A DNA stretch of 64,000 nucleotides, from positions 62,001 through 126,000 of the forward strand of contig JABANP010000067.1 of assembly GCA_013115135.1 (NCBI GenBank), in the 5' to 3' direction. Source of the DNA: Perkinsus olseni. Its lineage: Eukaryota > Perkinsozoa > Perkinsida > Perkinsidae. A model generated the notes under the pieces. The model searched no databases and was not told the DNA's origin. It saw only the letters and a list, made by a program, of their open reading frames with translations. The position numbers and the translations under genes were made by a program. Of the stretch, positions 1 through 11,775 are shown in pieces (positions within the stretch are counted from its first letter, which is position 1; the number at the start of each line of letters is the position of its first letter).

Positions 1-3000
1 ACTATAGTGAAGAGCGCTCCGCCCAAGCATCTTCTCGGGAGTCGTTCCGCGTCATCACTCTGGCCGCAAACTTCAAGAATTCACGAAATTTTGGGGAGTT
101 TTTCCCATGATCTTGAGCCTGCCTTCTTGAACTCTTGTCCCCAAACATTCATTCCTCGGCAAAGAAAAAACGCCCTCAAAATTACCCACACCAGTGCGAC
201 ACACCTCCTACACCCGACGTCGGCCTACCTCTCCATAAGGAAAAGATTAAATCGATCATCAGCAACAAGAATCTTCCCATTCGACATGAACTGCAGGGCC
301 GTCGGCCAGAGAGAGAACTCATAGCGAGCTGAAAGTGTGCAGAATCAGAAAGGTCCATGCCTGTCAGGGGCCTACCTAGCTCCGATAATGATGAGCTTTT
401 CGAATCGAAGTGCAACAACGTCACCCCTCTTGTCATGTCACCCACCGCCACCTTGTCGCTGACAAAATGTGTCTCCAACAACAACCTGCGGAATGCATCG
501 CCTACCCCTGAACCTGCATGAAGATGGACGCGATATGGAGATGTCGTTTGGTGACAATCCCCAGTCGGAGACCCCCCTCAGGCTCCTGCTCGACAGCATA
601 CACCTCCACCACGTTATTTACCGTACCTGGCGATAGCGTAGCAAACTCCCCTCACAGAAATGCAATATTGCTTTGATTTCTCTGTTATTACTGCGACTCA
701 GGTTGTGAGATTTCGCGTGTGAGGCGATCACTCATGAAGAAACAAGAAATTTATCAGAGACAATTCATTCTTCGCTCGCCTTCTTTATGATAAAAAAAGT
801 AGACCCCTTCAATAAAGTAATCCTGAATCTCAGAATCGATTCTGCAGATGGTTTATACACGTAAAATGCGGTTCCGGTTCGGAGACCTCAGACAACCGTA
901 CACAGAAGGAAGGGTTTGTTGCTTCCCTCGTCCACCATTGCCGCCATCTGGTAGGGAACACCGGCAACTTCAATCATGGTCACTCGCTCGCACACCTTCG
1001 AGTCGGCCCCGCCAAGTAGTGACGCTGTCGGCTGAAGACGTGAGATCTCCTCAACTCGCTGCGTCAGAAACTCACATCAATTCTGTAAACTTTCACAAAC
1101 CCCTTTGATGGCTCAGCTTCGTCAATCTCCGGAGGTCGAGCTGGTCCCGGAACAACACACGACCCCACGCAAAGATATCTGACAGGAAAAGAGTGAGCCA
1201 CGGGAGTGACTTCTCGTCACCTACACGATACCGCTGTCTCCGGCATCGCCCAGGTCGAAGGTCGCCAGAGAAGAGACCTACAGAGGACGATGGTGATAAA
1301 CGATAGTCTAGGCGACAACCGAACAGATAGCGATGATGGGCCGATAAAAAATTCATTCATAAGAGGCTGCCTCTTAGAGGCATATACTGTGATAATAACG
1401 ATGGACTTCCACTAAGTAGAAAAAATCATTCCAGAATTAACATCCCGAAAAATTTACACGACCTTTCTTCCAAGTGTAGCGAAGAATTTCACAGATTTTC
1501 CAGTCCTAATTCGCCCTCATGCTCCGCCACTCCACAGTGGTCCATTCGATGCAGAGAAAGTATGATAGCATTATGCTCTATTAGCATAGATGGTGATAGC
1601 GTCGTCGTCGCGCTCAGGGACGGAGGGAAGCCAAAAAACTGTAAGAATAAAGGCTTGTACGGCTCACCTCCACAGTGCGGCCCGGTCGTTCATCATCATC
1701 ATCACCCATCATAACATCATCTTCCCGGTCCTCCGCCGGGATCGAGCACACCTCCCGCAGACTCGAACCGTTCACCAAACGCTGGAGGAAACTTCGCCAG
1801 CAAAGGGTTCGGCTGCAGTACTCACCACGCTCGATGATGATGCTCTTCCATCTCCATCGTTATCAGGCCTGCAGCAGAAGAGACGAGATCCCCGGTCGGC
1901 CGCAACCAAACCACCACTCACGTATTCTCCTTATCTGCCAAGCCTTTATGTGCTCCCACCGTGATGGTGGAGACGGCGTAGATATCACCGGTGACGTGTT
2001 CAACGCGCATCGCGGTTTGCCCTACCGGAAAGGAGATCATCGGCATCACATCAGCACGTCCAACCGCTCACCTCTACCGACTGGCCTGTGCCTCGTTTGC
2101 AGCTCACAGGGCTCGTCGGGGGTCAGAGCAGCAAAGGCCAACGATGGCTGAAGATGATGAAAGTTGTGTAGAGTTTCGACGAGATGAGCGGAGAGTGTGG
2201 TACTAATGAAAGAGGATAAGAATCACCGCACAGCACGTGCAAAAATACCAAAAAGTTCTGACCCCTTCTTCACACACACCACCCTCCCTAGCCCGGAGTA
2301 GCGCGGCCAACTCACCTCAGAAGTAACCACTGCCAGCACTGCCGTCTGCTGACTACTCTGGCCACCAGTGACCGCAAAGGCATCATCATCGAATTCAACC
2401 GCACACTCGATCGAAGCTCCTCCTTCAAGCGGATTCACGTTCCGCAGTATCAACTCCTTCCCTGCATCGTCAGCAGTGAGGAGGTACGGGTAGGAGCCTG
2501 AGAGTTGGCTAGCTTGGAGAGGTTACAATTACGCCAGTTTGCTGACCTCTGACGAACAGGCCGTGAATGGAAGGCAACTCGGTGAGGACGACGGGTCGGA
2601 TGCCACCCACGTCCACCTCCTGAAAAACGATGGAATAGCAGACCCTCGACTGAATGGAATTCTGGCCGGCCCAACCGCCGCTGGCGAGCGACTGCTCTAC
2701 ATATTAAAGCTTCACGCGCGTATTGGATGCTATGGACTCTGCGGCCCGTCTGCTTCACACATGATATTCTTTTAGACTAACAAGAGCGTGGGAGAAACAC
2801 GTTTTCAGAACTTGACTTGACGTCTCGCGAGAGTCTCGGTCGCCTAATACAACCATTGAGATATAACAAGCGTTTGTGGTCTCTCACGGGAGACTTGCGC
2901 AGACGAGATTGGCTGCTCTTGCTCAGACTTGCACTAAGCACTGCCGCACTTTCACATCAGGGCGATAAATATGGACGTGCCGGGAATTGAACCCGGGGCC

Positions 3001-6000
3001 TTCTGCATGCGAAGCAGACGTGATACCCCTACACCACACGCCCTGTTGAAAACACAATCTCTATCATAGACCCGCCTTTCCCCGCGAGTCTACTGTCCTC
3101 AAGAGTGCTCAAACTCTCTCTACACTTCATGCGATAGTGTCCAACCATCTACTCTACATCATCGCTCTACTGGGAGTACTTATCCAACTCCGGGCGGGAA
3201 GCGAACAAACACAACCCGATCGACTCTCCCCGACCTACCCGCACAGTCCACCCCGGTGCTTCTGCGCTCTCCGACCACACCACAACCCGACCATCACCAA
3301 GACCACACACGACCACTACTCCCGACTGGGACGTGAGACCAACCGACCGCGCCGAAGTCACTACTATCGATCTGGCAATGAGCACCTCAGAAACGACAAA
3401 TAAAACACACGCACTCACCTCGGGACTGAAGCCTCAGCTTTTGCTGAGCCCAGTGGTATCTGAACGAGCCGCTTGTCGCCCAAGATTAACAGAAATACAC
3501 GTCTGCAGTACCCGCGAGGTGAACTCTCAACGCGGCTAACGCATTCAGTTGTTTGAGATTTCTGTGCACTCCACTTTCCGACCGAATTCGACAGGAAAGC
3601 CGACAACTGTAGAACTGGAGTCCACCCACAGTTGAAGTGTCGGAAAAAAGTTGAGCTTCGCTCCGCTCGGATGAAGCAATCCAGGACAAAAATTGCTAAA
3701 TTAACTTCCGTCAGAAAACCAAGAGAAGCCCCTTCCTGCCCTTACTTCGAGTGGGTTGCGGAATCTTCCCCGACCTTGTCTGTGTTGTACCTCCTTCAAC
3801 ATAAGATACGGCAATGATGACTCCTCTCCAATTTTCGGCCATGAAACCAACAGCAAGCATACCCGAATCGGAGTCATACGCCACGCAGGAGGCTCCAAGC
3901 AACGGCCTAAAAAGCGAATCTTTCTACTCTATCTTTGCTTATGGTCAACCTAAGATATGCATAATCACAAAGTCCGATCAACCTACCTCCCAAAAGACAC
4001 CTGGCTAGATACCACCCGTCCCCCGTCCGCCATCTGATGTATCCAAGGTTGACCTTGGCACATCACAAATAAACCCCGCACAGCAAAGGATTCCCCTTAC
4101 CCAGATCATCAATCGTTATCAAACTATTCCCATCGCCCGCAGCCACGACGAAGTGCCTTCCGTCTCGAGCTTCGGTCGAGTGCACCAAAACAGGCGGGGA
4201 AGAGGCCACATCAACCCATCTAACCTGCAACAAAATTTTCCGGAATTTCCAGAATTTTCCGATATTCGTCGCCTCTTTACTGAGCTGACAACGAATAATT
4301 TGAAAGTAAAAAACGGGCTGAGAAGATAACAAGAGCATTATGCTGAAATTCCAACCTGAAATTTTCCGGAAATTCTCCCGATTTTTTCGCCTCAACAAAT
4401 ACATCAAAACTGAGAAAAGTGCCGAGAAAAAATATCTATACAGATATTTTCGACCCGAAGTTTTCTTCAACTCGTGAAAAATAGAAAATATCCAGGAAAA
4501 ATCCTCCCGCCTCCGATCCTCCTACCACACGTTTCGTAACTTGTACTGCCAGATCCGAGACCGCACCGCACCAGATGGACGGCTCGTCACAGCAAAACTT
4601 GCCCGTGAGATCAAAAGTAACTGTAGGTCCACTCTGGCAGTCGACAGGTGGCAAAGATACTACCTAGCTCAGCATCACCGTTGTCCTTATTGGTGACGAA
4701 ACCGCAGACCGAAGTTGACGTTGCCAGGGATTGAACCTGCGCCCCCAATGATCATCTCCCTCTCTCCTGGCAAGCCCCGACGGTTATGAAATTTTTTACC
4801 CACAACTCGATAGCAATCGGAATATTTTACCCAAATTCAAAAACAAGCGCAACTTTTCCCGTAATTACTGTAGATAGCAATCGTAAATTTTCAGCCCCAA
4901 AAACACTACAACGGATCCCCCCCATAAAACGATGGCACTCGGAATTTTTCCCCCATTTTTCCGCTACCAGCAAGCTTCGACCATGGCGCATCTTGATCGG
5001 CCACATCGTCGATACGTTTTGCCAGGCTACCGTGGCAAACTCCTTCATACCCAACCCAAGCCGGAGAGAACGTATCTTAGAGGAAGGAGAACGTATCCTT
5101 AGAAGACTCGCAGCGCGAAGATTCTTGATAATATAAAAGATATTTCTGAAGAGGTTAACCCTACGGCAAAAAATTAAAATTCTTCAAAAATGTAAACATT
5201 TTTACCCGTGCTGCATGAACGAATTCTGCCGAAAAACACTAAAAAACTACAAAATATGCGAAATTTCCGTGATGCATAGGTTGGGAGTGTGAACAGCGAG
5301 TGGCTCTGCTCTGACCTGTGCAACCCTCATCAGTGCCAGAGCCAGCAGCCAGGCAGTAGCCTGTGCCTGCTGACAACTATCAGTTGGAGGCCACCACGGT
5401 TCAGTAGGACACGACAGCTGCCAGACTCCATACCCGATCTGGGTCGACTCGACAGCCTCCCGTATCCTACCTCCACATCCAGGGAACGGAGGGCTGGGTC
5501 GAGCTCGCGCCCGCGATCATTACAGCCATAACTTCATGGCTGTACCTATTGCTAGAGCCTTACTGGTTCTAGCTTTGAACTTTATTGAACAACCACGACG
5601 TTCTTGTAACCTTTGCGCATCTGCTAACAGTAGTTCGCGTTAGTCTGCCCTGTAGGCAGTGCCCGATGCTGGGCTTAGGCGCCGTCGACTAGACCGTACT
5701 TTTCAACTAAAGGCCCAAGCAAACTGATATTAAATTCCTAGTAGGCTATTGGTGGTAGCAGCAATAGCAACAGTAGCCGCATGTGTCCGTCATAGTATGA
5801 CGGTCATACGGACATGATCTCCCTCTTGACTGGGATAGTAAAGCAACCTGGGCTTCTTGGTCGCTGGCTCCTGGCTACACTGAGGTTGCCACCTTCTTTT
5901 CTTCCGAACGATCGTTTAACCGTAAGAGGGACTTAGTCGCCTCAGTGCTCGGGGATTGTGGACGTGAAGGGGCCAAGTCAGTTACTATGGTCCTTGGGCG

Positions 6001-9000
6001 AGGATTGGAGTTGCAATTAGTTGTCATAGTAGGTGTAATACTAGTTTCCGAGAGTAGCAGAGCCCACTGGGGTGGTCCTCTGAGTCCTTGACGGGCTGGG
6101 GTTACTGTGAAGGCTCGGTGATGAGGCTACTGCAAAAGTAGCAGTAGAGTCAATGTAGGCGTCGTCCCTGACGGTAGTTAACTCGCACACGGTCCTATCG
6201 GCATCGCCGGTCTCGTCGTCAGTTGGGCTACTGGATTCCACTAAGTGGAACCCGGCGTCGGTTGATACGCGATGCACCGATACCATACTGCATCTCTCCG
6301 ATGTCTGAGAGGGCCGGCCGCAGTACGATCACGTGCGCGACTGCCTGTGATGAAAATGTAAAGGATAGAAAACAAAATAGAGTAAAAGAAACCTTGAGCT
6401 AACGAGAGAGCGGGGGGTTGGGTCCAGCTCGCATCTGCCATCATTACAGCCATACCTATACCAATCTTGCTGGCTCTAGCTCTGAACTCTATTGAACTAC
6501 CGACTCTCTCGTAACCTCTTGCGCGCTCACAGACGCAGCATGGCAATTTCGCTCACGCCGATTCTCCTGCTTAGGATCGCTATCCGTATGGAACGGTTCT
6601 TCAGGTTCTCCACCTCGGTCAAAATTGCACGATTAGTGGAAACAAAAAGTGTAAGAAGCGGACGGTTCATGAGAAGCTTTATGGACTGCCAATAATTGTT
6701 AACTGGAGACTGCCGCTTACAAGTCAACGATGTGAACGCGAAAGACTTCCTCTGAGAAAGCTGCAGGATACTCACTGCGTAGGAGAATACATACCGCATT
6801 TCTACCAAATCATATGCCAACTGGAGCAAGCACACGTAATGTTGGATATCGAGCAATCCCGGACTCACCGCAGAGGCCTCGTCGCGACCGGTGACCATCA
6901 ACATATCCTGCCTTCGTTTACCATCCAATTGTACGTCCAAGATGGGCGACAGTGACAGCTCTGCATGACTGAACAAGAGGCGCATCCGAGGTTGACTCGC
7001 GTTCAACACGGAGAAGTTTAGAGGATCACTGACTTTCAGTAACATTCATCATCAACATTTTCTAAATTATCTCCTTCAACCGAAAATTTTACAGTCGCCA
7101 AGAAATTTTCCAAAAAATTTCTAAAATTTTTCACCATACCGAACCATCACTCACATAGTCCGCACATAAGATGCCGTATCCAAGTAAGGTTGAGGCTGAC
7201 AAAAACAAAAATAAAGATACCACCAAAAAACAATAACATACATAAATCCTGCAAAGTCGATGAGCATCTCCAACGTCACTCGCCACGAAAATCAGCTTTC
7301 CGTCCAAAAGAACAGCCACGGCTGAGCTAGCACCTTTCGAGACCGGTCCAAGCGTCTGAGGAAAAAAATATCATCACAATGCAAGAAATCCGACCCGCCA
7401 AAGATGGTCGGAAAAGGGAGAAAGAAAAACACTATTCGAGCGCTCGGCAGCCACCCCAACAGTATCTTATGATAGCTCATGCAAGTCGCAGAAAATAAGA
7501 TATTTCCGTAAGTACTCAATAGAATTTCCCCTACCGAAGCATGTCTTTCAAACACCACCCGAACAGCTCTAATCGATCATTTCTCCCGTACTCGACTTCG
7601 CAAGAAACGGTTGCTAGCTCAAAAAATAAATAACATGATTAAAACATGATAGATGATACGATAAATTATCACAAGCTGTCCGCCCGAAGCAAACTCCCAC
7701 AAGCACAATTTCCCTCAATATTTCCGGACGAAGATACCGGTCATTGAAACCGCGAAAACTGTTCATGTCACGCTTACCTCCAGAACAAGGGAGCTCTTTC
7801 CTGTCGACCCCGAAGGCCCTTTCTCCCAGCCACGCTGCTCTTCCCCGCGCTGTCTGGTCGACCCTGCCCTTCGTCGCTTGCCCGCCTTGCCTTTTCTGGT
7901 ATCCCCTACATAATATCTACTCAAATCCTCTCCCCCTTCAAGCGACTCCGACCTGACCAAAATCGATCACGCGATCGATTTAGAATATAGCCGTACTTAT
8001 TGAGAGTATGCAGCCAACCTTCATCGTCAACTAGGAACCATTTTCCAGCCCCACTGTCAATCGCCACCTGCACAGCAACAAACCGGAAATAAATCGTCCA
8101 TTCTATGATCATTATGAAAATGATGATACCACATTTTCCCCACTTTCTCAGACACTATTCTGATGCGACTGTTCCAAAACATGTCAGTGACTTTACTTGT
8201 CTTTTACAATTTTTAGAGTTTCAGCCTCGAATTTTGACAGCAAGCTCATCGCAGTAGTTCCCATTCTTTCGTGTATAGTTTCACGCGTAAAACGTGAATT
8301 GGCGTTTTCCCGCAAAGTGGGAATGCGAAAATCGCGATGACACATGATAATGACAACCGTTCCCCGGAAAAACCGTCTTTTGCGAAAAGTATCGCAGACG
8401 AAACACAAAATCAAATCCAAAAATCTTTCCTTCTCCCCCATCTCACCTCAGTCGTCAACTTTGTGGTAATAAAATCGTCCAAATACTCTCCCTGGTCGAT
8501 GTGATACTTCGAGATGGTTCGGGGACCTGCACGACAATAACAAGAGCCGTTATTCCCCCAAGTAGCGTACCAACCGCAATCAGCTCTTGCCAGGATGAAG
8601 GTAAGATACGCTTCACCTGCCGCTCAGTGACATCTATTTTCGGATAGGTATCTTGTGACGCCTGAGAAGCAAAAGTGAGCCAGTCAGTATCAGAGGAGTT
8701 CGAAATATTGCCGTTCATAATCCGGCGGAGAATAGCAAAAATTTCGGAATTTTTCCAGAAAACAAATCGAAAAAACCTTAACATCCAGGATCCGCTCAAC
8801 CATTCAAGTTCCATAACTCAACGAGCAGCCATACGCCGAAGTTCATGTCAGTTCTTCGGAAAACTTTCTGAATTGACGCCCGGCAAGCCTGGAAGCTTCT
8901 GCTCGCTTCTTACCAATTCCAGTGTCTTCTCTTCGGTATCCAATTGATAAAATATAATTTTCAGCTCGGACGAGATCGGCTCCTCGTTGAACAACACCTA

Positions 9001-10557
9001 TGAAAAAGACATAATTATAACACGATAACCCATGGTATCCAAGGTCGATGCTGGCAAGATCCAGAAAGCGCCTCTCCCACTTACCGCGAGAGTCACACCC
9101 TTCTTCTCCTTCCCTTCTCTCGGCGGCAGCATACACATGTCGATCGCCTAAAATCAATACCACTCCTTCCGCAACTCATCCCTGCCCTCACATCGGGAAC
9201 GCTATCCATTCGGTAGGCCTGCCCGGTAACCGCAGATCCGTCACCGCCCTGCTTCGACCTCAAGATACCATCAATATCGATCACAAACAGCTGGCCTCGA
9301 AACAAGTGTATCTGGCGAACAGCAAGTGGCTTTCCCTCAGCGAGATCAGGATGGCTCACCGCGATCGTACCGCTTGCGTTATCATAGCAGACCGTGTGGG
9401 AGGGTCGGAGACAGTTGTCAGTAGCAGGGTAGGGCTGACAATCACAATATCGATCACGCGATCGATTTCCCGGACAAATAACTCCGATTGCAAAAAAAAA
9501 TAAATATTTCCCATTTCTCGACCGGGCCCGAAAACTCCCAATTTTCATGCAAAATTCTTCCTTCATCCCGTTTTTTCCATTCTCATTCCGCCAAACTTCG
9601 TCCAAAATTTCTCTTCCGCCTCGAAAATAAAAACTATTTTTCCTGCGAAATCTTCGAATTTTTCTTCCCGGATTTTTTTCCAACTCAATACCAACTTTCC
9701 CCCAACTCATCTCCCCCGACCTACGTATAGATTTGCCAGCATCCCCGAGCACACCGCCTCCAAAGCCGTGGTGGAATCACCTCGAAACCTCCACAGACCA
9801 AATTGGCGCTTCGCCGTCGTGAAAAATATATAAACTCACTGAAAAATGGGGAGCATTCGTCCAACTACCCAGATCTGGTCGAAGGAAGCATTCTGGATGA
9901 AACGTCCGAATCGCGGAAGGGTAGCTAGCTCGCACGGAGGACTCCTCCGGGAGGAGTTTCATATCTTGAGCCAGCATCAACCTAAGATACCCCCGCTCAC
10001 TCTCGAACAACTTCCATCGTCATTATCCTGCCCATAACTGGCACTTCTAATAGCGGGCCATTCTCCATTACACTGGCCGCCTGATACATCTTGCAATCTT
10101 GCTCTCACTTGCATTTCCTCAACTTACCGCCTCCTCCAGATCCGACCCATCAGCTCCCATCGTCTCATCGTCTTCGAACGGACCAAAAATTTGTATCTAT
10201 TAATTGAACCGAAAATTCCCAAACTCGCATCGCAAAATTGCGTAAAAATATCCGAAAACGCATCAGAATCACCCACGATTATATCATCCGATGAGAATCG
10301 ATCAAAGATACTCCACACGTTCGCCCCCGGTATCTTATTACCCTGTTTGTCACTCGCGCAACCACAAGATACCTCCCCTGCGCAATCGACCTCGCCGAGA
10401 CCACCGCCGTTGACGGCTGCAAAGTCGACACGTAAAATGCAGAAGTTCCGATTGGAGCGGTATCAGTCCCATCCTCAGATGATCCTTCCATCGGCACATC
10501 GCTGGACGTGGTGGGCGGAGGTGAAGACGTAGGGGTGGACGACGACGAAGAAGACAT
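1..10557 (-). CDS. DDB1: DDB1-like protein (CPSF_A/DDB1 propeller family), 3' end off the window
   Basis: Family role: DDB1 is the triple-propeller adaptor of CUL4 E3 ubiquitin ligases, acting in nucleus and cytosol in DNA repair and protein turnover. Exons in order match DDB1 from its N-terminus. The start exon (10342-10557) has a Ser/Thr-rich leader and then AFYVSTLQPSTAVVSA, aligning with the DDB1 start. Later exons give LLEVPVMGRIMTMEVVRE (about 10.03 kb), WFLVDDEGWLHTLN (8.05 kb), GKLIFVASDVGDAHRL (7.28 kb), HAELSLSPILDVQL (6.95 kb), FVVAAGDGNSLITID (4.15 kb), VVVVCGLGDGRVVVW (3.25 kb), YLCVGSCVVPGPA (1.15 kb) and EFSLWPTALQFMSNGKI (0.28 kb). I count about 20 exons; many introns are 34-60 nt. 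The last visible exon corresponds to roughly residue 950 of the about 1140 in animal DDB1, so the C-terminal helical part is missing only because the window ends. Homology is clear; exact exon edges are not all fixed, and the 4.7-6.8 kb part is poorly resolved. Confidence 0.88.
2972..3043 (-). tRNA. tRNA-Ala (anticodon CGC)
   Basis: A complete 72-nt cloverleaf is readable on the minus strand. The 5' acceptor GGGCGTG pairs with 3' CACGTCC (one G-T pair), followed by discriminator A. The anticodon stem TCTGC/GCAGA encloses the loop TTCGCAT, giving anticodon CGC, which reads Ala codon GCG. The T arm is CCGGGTTCAATTCCCGG. No tRNA intron and no encoded CCA. It lies in an intron of the DDB1-like gene, between the exons near 3.25 kb and 2.69 kb, in the same orientation as that gene. 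Confidence 0.9.
4716..4790 (-). repeat. Degenerate tRNA-like sequence in a DDB1 intron
   Basis: The minus strand has a B-box-like T arm (CAGGTTCAATCCCTGG) followed by GCAACGTC. I could not pair an acceptor stem or place a convincing anticodon arm upstream, so this looks like a tRNA-derived relic rather than a working gene. It abuts the predicted exon around 4.66-4.70 kb. Confidence 0.4.
5491..5630 (+). repeat. Imperfect direct repeat, copy A
   Basis: This stretch shares with 6415-6532 the ordered blocks GGGTC-AGCTCGC, ATCATTACAGCCATA, GGTTCTAGCTTTGAACT (GGCTCTAGCTCTGAACT in the other copy), TATTGAAC and TGTAACCT-TTGCGC. The copies lie 0.8 kb apart in the same orientation. They could be ends of a degenerate mobile element inside a large DDB1 intron. 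The sequence between them has no recognisable gene. Confidence 0.6.
6415..6532 (+). repeat. Imperfect direct repeat, copy B
   Basis: Second copy of the repeat at 5491-5630, about 75-80% identical by eye with a few short gaps. It ends just before the 6.5-7.0 kb part of the DDB1-like gene. Confidence 0.6.
7953..7996 (-). other. 44-nt DDB1 intron with a central palindrome
   Basis: The exon reading WFLVDDEGWLHTLN is joined across this 44-nt interval to an exon reading SESLEGGEDLSRYYVG, with the frame kept by a split Lys codon. The intron starts GTACGG and ends GGTCAG on the minus strand, and its centre is the 18-nt near-perfect palindrome ATCGATCACGCGATCGAT at 7962-7979. This is the best-defined member of the palindrome intron family. 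Confidence 0.75.
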
Positions 10558-11775
10558 CGTACCAAATACTGTGTTCTACAGCCGGAGGTTAACCTTTCCA
10601 TTCCAACCGCGGGTGACGAGAAGATTCTTTTGTCAAAAATTGACGAGGAAGACAAAAGGCCGATTAGCGGCCAGATACCAAATTTCCCCCAAATCATATA
10701 CACGGTCAATCGCTACTTGTTGCGGCCAGCAGGAAAAGTATACTCGACCTCGTTGATCCCTTCCCGAGCAGTTTCCGTCCCCCAATCACTTCTGGAATTT
10801 CGTGGCGCGCGAAATACTCCCACCCCAACTTCGATTATCACCACTACTGCACAGCACTGACATCTCAGAAACCCCTCATGCAAACATCACTTTCAATGCG
10901 ACCGTAACGGCGGCTGCCGCATGCCACTAGCAGCCAGCGCCCTCATCAAAGTGGGCGATAGTCCAAGCCGTTGTTCATCCTGCCTATGTAACCTGAGGTC
11001 CCGGGTTCGATCCCTCCTTCCTCCACTCCCCCTACCTGCTCATATCACAAAATTTTTCCTCATATTTTTTCTCGTCTATTTCCGTCCGCGGTAGCCTCGA
11101 GTATCCGTACGGAGTGAGATGAGACGGCCTCAGAAACCGAGTACACACGAACGGCTGTCTTATAAGAATCTAAGGTCGACCCGTGCTTCACGCAGAATCC
11201 TAAGATACTACTGCGCATTTTCAAAATTCTCCCTGATTTTTCCGCCGAATTTTTCGATCATAGACTCAAAATTTCACACCGTCCATGATGCCATCGTTGA
11301 GCATGCGCACGCGTACGCCATACCACTCCTTCCACAACTCATACTACCGCCCACATCTTCTTCTGTTCAATAGCCGTCCTGTCCCGATTAGTAAAATACC
11401 GAGAGACCCTCGTCCATTTCCTCCGATAGATATTAAACACCAACTTGTTGATCCTCCTCGCCCTCAGCAGTGGTTGGGAACGTTGGAACATATCGGATGA
11501 ATGACAATAATGATATCTCAATCGATCAACCGTTTCATAACCTTTACGATCAAAACTGTTTTGGTAATATTAAAAACTTCACCATAACCATAGCTAGCGT
11601 CAATCAACCAGATTTTATTCACAAAACTCCGCCAACCCAGTGTACTAAATTAATACCAAACCAAACAAGGTAAAAGATGCCCAATCTCAGTAACAGACAA
11701 TAAGAAACACTATAGACAACCAAACGCCCTTCAATTTCGTGGCGCAGTGACGATTTTCCCATCATCCAGCCTGCT
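10558..11775. other. Intergenic region between DDB1 start and GalNAc-transferase end
   Basis: About 1.2 kb with no gene I can support. It holds two copies of the intron-associated motif AATTTCGTGGCGC (10796 and 11733), one copy of AATCTAAGGTCGACCC (11167), and a tRNA-like B box CCCGGGTTCGATCCC near 11,000 on the plus strand. Introns in untranslated leaders or trailers of the flanking genes would explain the motifs. Confidence 0.5.

Noticed and set aside
10980..11035. tRNA gene with CCCGGGTTCGATCCC.
   Set aside because: The B box is good, but the upstream sequence does not form acceptor, D or anticodon stems.
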